From: Saprospiraceae bacterium
Lineage (GTDB): Bacteria; Bacteroidota; Bacteroidia; Chitinophagales; Saprospiraceae
DNA length: 16,262 nucleotides
NCBI GenBank assembly: GCA_029262975.1
Contig: JAJCYJ010000667.1
Coordinates: 1-16,262, forward strand
Direction: 5' to 3'
The position numbers and the translations under genes are program-made. Position 1 is the stretch's first letter, and every line of letters starts with the position of its first letter. Of the stretch, positions 14,175 through 16,262 are shown in pieces. The notes under the pieces were generated by a model that searched no databases, was not told the DNA's origin, and saw only the letters and a list, made by a program, of their open reading frames with translations.

Positions 14175-14615
14175 CTATTGGTTTTCAACGAAATCTTTAA
14201 ATTGTCTCATCCACTTTTCTCCTTGTTTTCTATACATACTCGGAAATAGAATGGCCATAAGTTTTGGCATTAACCAACTAATTCGGGTATATTCAAATTC
14301 ATATTCGTATTTAGTTCGGTTGACATCTAAGACTATGAATTTGCATTTCATTAAATTATCCATATGCTTGTGGTGATAACTTGATTCGAAAGATTCAGGT
14401 AGTCGATTGGCGATTATTGTTTCCGTCAACTCCATATCTCGATTTCCGTATTTATAGACCATTTTTGATATTGCTCCGTCTTTACTTAATTCTCCTTTTA
14501 TTAGGTCTTTCCTTATAAATCCGTCTTGATATTCCCCTATGTATTTTGGGTCAACAAAGAATTTTACTACTTCATCTCTTGATTTATCAATTTCTATTGA
14601 GCCTTTATATTTCAT
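14175..14615 (-). CDS. SRPBCC (START-like) family protein
   Basis: 146 residues, the usual size of a single SRPBCC/polyketide-cyclase-like domain. It starts MKYKGSIEIDKSRDEVVKFF, the family's typical opening (strand 1, then the two short helices that close the cavity), has mid-protein beta strands (MVYKYGNRDMELTETII; KFIVLDVNRTKYEYEFEY) and ends with the long amphipathic helix KQGEKWMRQFKDFVEN. Such domains bind hydrophobic ligands or act as Aha1-like or cyclase-type proteins; no ligand can be named. It is the first gene of a two-gene operon with the TfoX-N-like gene. AAAGAAAT precedes the ATG with no Shine-Dalgarno sequence, normal for Bacteroidota. Confidence 0.75.
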   Translation of the reverse strand: MKYKGSIEIDKSRDEVVKFFVDPKYIGEYQDGFIRKDLIKGELSKDGAISKMVYKYGNRDMELTETIIANRLPESFESSYHHKHMDNLMKCKFIVLDVNRTKYEYEFEYTRISWLMPKLMAILFPSMYRKQGEKWMRQFKDFVENQ

Positions 14616-14820
14616 ATTTCTTTTAATCTATTGTCGTGATTAGTTTAAGTATGTTGTTGCCAGGAGTTCTATTTTATTTTCAATGCTTTTTCGTTTTCTC
14701 ATCTAAATCCGTTTCTTCATCCATTCTCAAAGATTTATAATCTATTCTTGTTATGCATATAAACTTTAAAGAACAAATGAGAGTAATGTGGTTCTCTGAA
14801 TCATCTGGTTATTTTTTCAT

Positions 14821-14973
14821 TTAAATTAATAACAGAATAGAATTATTTAGCCTTCCATCAGGAATGGCCTGATTTGCTAACAACGATTGCATAAGTTGGC
14901 GCGTAAATATTGCCAGACTTTCGCTTTCAGACGTATTGACAATTTCCGTTGAATCATGCAATTCACCTTCCAT
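14821..14973 (-). CDS. Possible small protein or gene remnant, 50 residues
   Basis: From the ATG at 14973 the - strand reads MEGELHDSTEIVNTSESESL, then AIFTRQLMQSLLANQAIPDG, then a short hydrophobic end, stop at 14821. The frame stays open a further nine codons upstream, until a TGA. Codon use looks protein-like and more balanced than the surrounding AT-rich DNA (locally GGCGCG). No family is recognised and no good start signal is visible. It could be a small gene, the tail of a decayed one, or chance. Confidence 0.25.
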   Translation of the reverse strand: MEGELHDSTEIVNTSESESLAIFTRQLMQSLLANQAIPDGRLNNSILLLI

Positions 14974-15051
14974 AAGTATTCTTGAATTTATCAATAGTCA
15001 TCATAATGATTTTATTTAAGAATGTCATTTTGTAATCCGCTTATTTTTATT

Positions 15052-15066
15052 ATCCTAATATAGGAT
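15052..15066. repeat. Short palindrome after the cytochrome gene
   Basis: ATCCTA-ATA-TAGGAT lies 45 bases beyond the stop of the - strand cytochrome gene. On that strand it is followed by an A-rich, not U-rich, stretch, so it is not a typical intrinsic terminator. Confidence 0.3.
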
Positions 15067-15110
15067 TCATAACTAATGGAATATTTATAGTTTCAAAAAT
15101 AAGTACAATT

Positions 15111-15770
15111 TTAATTTTCTTTTAACGTCTCCACATATTTCGCAACCAAAACAATTTCGTTAGGAGCTAATATTTGATTGAATGAGGTCATGACAGTTAA
15201 AGGAATACCTATTGTAATTGTTTTGATTTTATCCTCCAATGAAAGGAGAGTTTTGGAGAGGTCAGCAGCGTCAAACCTTCCTAACCTTCCACCTTCTCCA
15301 TGGCATAACACACATTGAGAAGTATAAATTAATTTACCTTTTACTAAATCACTCATGTTTTCATGGTTAATGTCAAGCGATTCTAGTGACAACTTTTTTT
15401 TTGACAACTTAGGAGCATCTGTGAATGAACTTATACCTGATAAGATTAGAAGTATTAAAGATAATCCTATTGCTCTAGAAGGTATTAGATTTTTATATGA
15501 GATCAACAACAACCAAATAAGACCAAATATTGATAGCTTAAGAAAATGATAAAGTTCAAATTTTCCTAAAGCAATTAATGGATATATGCCACTTATAATT
15601 AAGGAAATCAGAAGAAATATAAATGTTAATTTCAAAGATTTTGACAGGATGCTTTTAGGACGATTTGGGTCTATCAAACTTCTAACAATGTAGTAAATCC
15701 AACAACAAATTAATAACAGCATAAATAAAACTGCAATTCCTGCATGGATAAGTACAATATTGTTCTCCAT
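15111..15770 (-). CDS. Membrane-anchored monohaem cytochrome c
   Basis: 219 residues. Four hydrophobic helices occupy about 7-29, 47-68, 74-92 and 100-115; the C-terminal part is a soluble class I cytochrome c domain with the haem site CVLCH (153-157) and a likely axial Met194 in IPLTVMTSFNQILAPNEI. The closing helix is VLVAKYVETL. An even number of helices with the N-terminus outside places the haem domain in the periplasm, as required for haem attachment. The role is electron transfer, perhaps as a subunit or partner of an oxidase or dehydrogenase, but no such gene is nearby. The helices carry His9 and His75, which might bind another cofactor (speculative). It stands alone on the - strand. 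Confidence 0.8.
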   Translation of the reverse strand: MENNIVLIHAGIAVLFMLLLICCWIYYIVRSLIDPNRPKSILSKSLKLTFIFLLISLIISGIYPLIALGKFELYHFLKLSIFGLIWLLLISYKNLIPSRAIGLSLILLILSGISSFTDAPKLSKKKLSLESLDINHENMSDLVKGKLIYTSQCVLCHGEGGRLGRFDAADLSKTLLSLEDKIKTITIGIPLTVMTSFNQILAPNEIVLVAKYVETLKEN

Positions 15771-16119
15771 AAAATATATAAAATGGTTTATTGAATTATG
15801 TTTGCTGTAGTTTTAATTAAATTGAACATGAAGTTATACTTTACTATCATGTTAAATTATAAATGATTTCATTAACTGCACTTATTTGTCATGAGTGGCG
15901 CGAGCAAATTAGAAAGATTACTTAATTACCATTCTTTCTTAAATGAAAGTGCGGTACAGGAGCTATTTAATATTCATGTTTTGCAAATCTCTAAATATCC
16001 AAAATGGAATCATTTCTTGTGTCATAAATTGTTTTTAGACAAACATCTATTCTGGATAAATTCATTATTATTAATCTTTCACACAAAATAAATTATGAGA
16101 AACCTCCAGGGTGCAAAAA
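15771..16119. other. Gene-poor region upstream of the cytochrome gene
   Basis: 349 bases with no well-supported gene. A 66-codon + strand frame (15891-16091) has AT-rich, hydrophobic composition and no recognised family. The part next to the cytochrome gene should hold its promoter and contains the dyad at 15825-15853. Confidence 0.5.
15825..15853. promoter_or_regulatory. Dyad upstream of the cytochrome gene
   Basis: AACATGA (15825-15831) and TCATGTT (15847-15853) form a perfect 7-base inverted repeat around a 15-base spacer, 55-83 bases before the cytochrome ATG. It could be an operator; no regulator family is recognised. Confidence 0.3.
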
Positions 16120-16262
16120 TTATTGCAGTATTTGAACAGAATTTGGTTCTACGCCCTTTGCAGTGGGTAGACCTAAAATCAATTTAACTCTTGGCATATG
16201 CTCATTTTTTTTCATTCGCAAAATGAAGGAATGATTTTCAACCTTTGTTGAAACCAATGTGC
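16120..16262 (-). CDS. Possible C-terminus of a gene running in from the right edge
   Basis: The - strand is open from the window edge to a TAA at 16120-16122, giving 46 codons: TLVSTKVENHSFILRMKKNE, then HMPRVKLILGLPTAKGVEPN, then SVQILQ. The mix of charged and hydrophobic residues is protein-like, but 46 open codons in AT-rich DNA is not strong evidence. No family is recognised. If real, the gene's start is outside the window and it would be the only gene in the last 490 bases. Confidence 0.35.
   Translation of the reverse strand, partial: TLVSTKVENHSFILRMKKNEHMPRVKLILGLPTAKGVEPNSVQILQ

Larger units (their letters stand above)
14616..15110. other. Long AT-rich gap with one possible small ORF
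   Basis: 495 bases between two - strand genes. The only coding-like stretch is a - strand frame at 14821-14973 (50 residues from an ATG). Otherwise it must hold the promoter of the SRPBCC operon and the 3' end of the cytochrome gene; no clear -7/-33 pair or U-tailed terminator was found. Confidence 0.5.

Noticed and set aside
13826..14793. AACCACATT (13826-13834) and its reverse complement (14785-14793) flanking the SRPBCC/TfoX-like operon as mobile-element ends
   Set aside because: Only nine matching bases and no transposase or target duplication; expected by chance in AT-rich DNA.
15891..16091. A 66-codon + strand ORF
   Set aside because: AT-driven composition (Leu, Ile, Phe, Asn, His, Lys), no family, no promoter or neighbour support; mentioned only as part of the gene-poor region.

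Overview
The window looks like a low-GC Bacteroidota chromosome, with a Saprospiria- or Cytophagia-like gene style (inference). The reasons are AT-rich DNA, start codons with no recognisable Shine-Dalgarno sequence, two TAnnTTTG-type promoter boxes, many short N-terminal signal peptides ending in ...SQ or ...GQ, a TPR-CHAT protein beside an ECF sigma factor, and 'NSFFGxxAG' fibre-like repeat proteins. No tRNA, rRNA, CRISPR array or complete insertion sequence was seen.

Layout. (1) Bases 1-1284: 3' part of a secreted-type esterase fused to TPRs, cut by the left edge. A 231-base gap follows, holding two copies of a short hairpin element that resembles REP sequences. (2) 1516-2478: a membrane fatty acid desaturase with three histidine boxes. 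(3) 2625-7147: a regulatory and protease module. A 1081-residue exported TPR-CHAT (caspase/separase-like) protein on + converges, with a 17-base overlap, on a - strand operon of an ECF sigma factor and a single-pass membrane protein shaped like an anti-sigma factor with periplasmic TPRs. (4) 7432-11720: three consecutive + strand genes for exported, repeat-built, fibre-like proteins. The second and third end in a peptidase S74 (intramolecular chaperone, self-cleaving) domain with the Ser-Lys dyad; the first has a shortened, dyad-less version. (5) 11823-12689: a stand-alone LuxR-type HTH protein of 69 residues, followed 18 bases later by a secreted DUF1566/Lcl-type protein. (6) 12972-15770: a class I methyltransferase (+), a two-gene - strand operon (SRPBCC protein, then TfoX-N/YjbR-like protein) and a membrane-anchored monohaem cytochrome c (-). 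(7) The right end is gene-poor, with one possible partial - strand gene running off the edge.

How the parts may work together (inference). Regions 3 to 5 can be read as one surface-structure locus. The sigma/anti-sigma pair senses an envelope signal and may drive the fibre genes. The exported CHAT protease, whose TPRs would lie in the same compartment as the anti-sigma TPRs, is a candidate for cleaving the anti-sigma protein or processing the fibres. A shared TGTTAAC motif in front of the sigma operon and of the first two fibre genes is the only sequence hint of common control, and it is weak. The remaining genes appear to be unrelated housekeeping or accessory functions.
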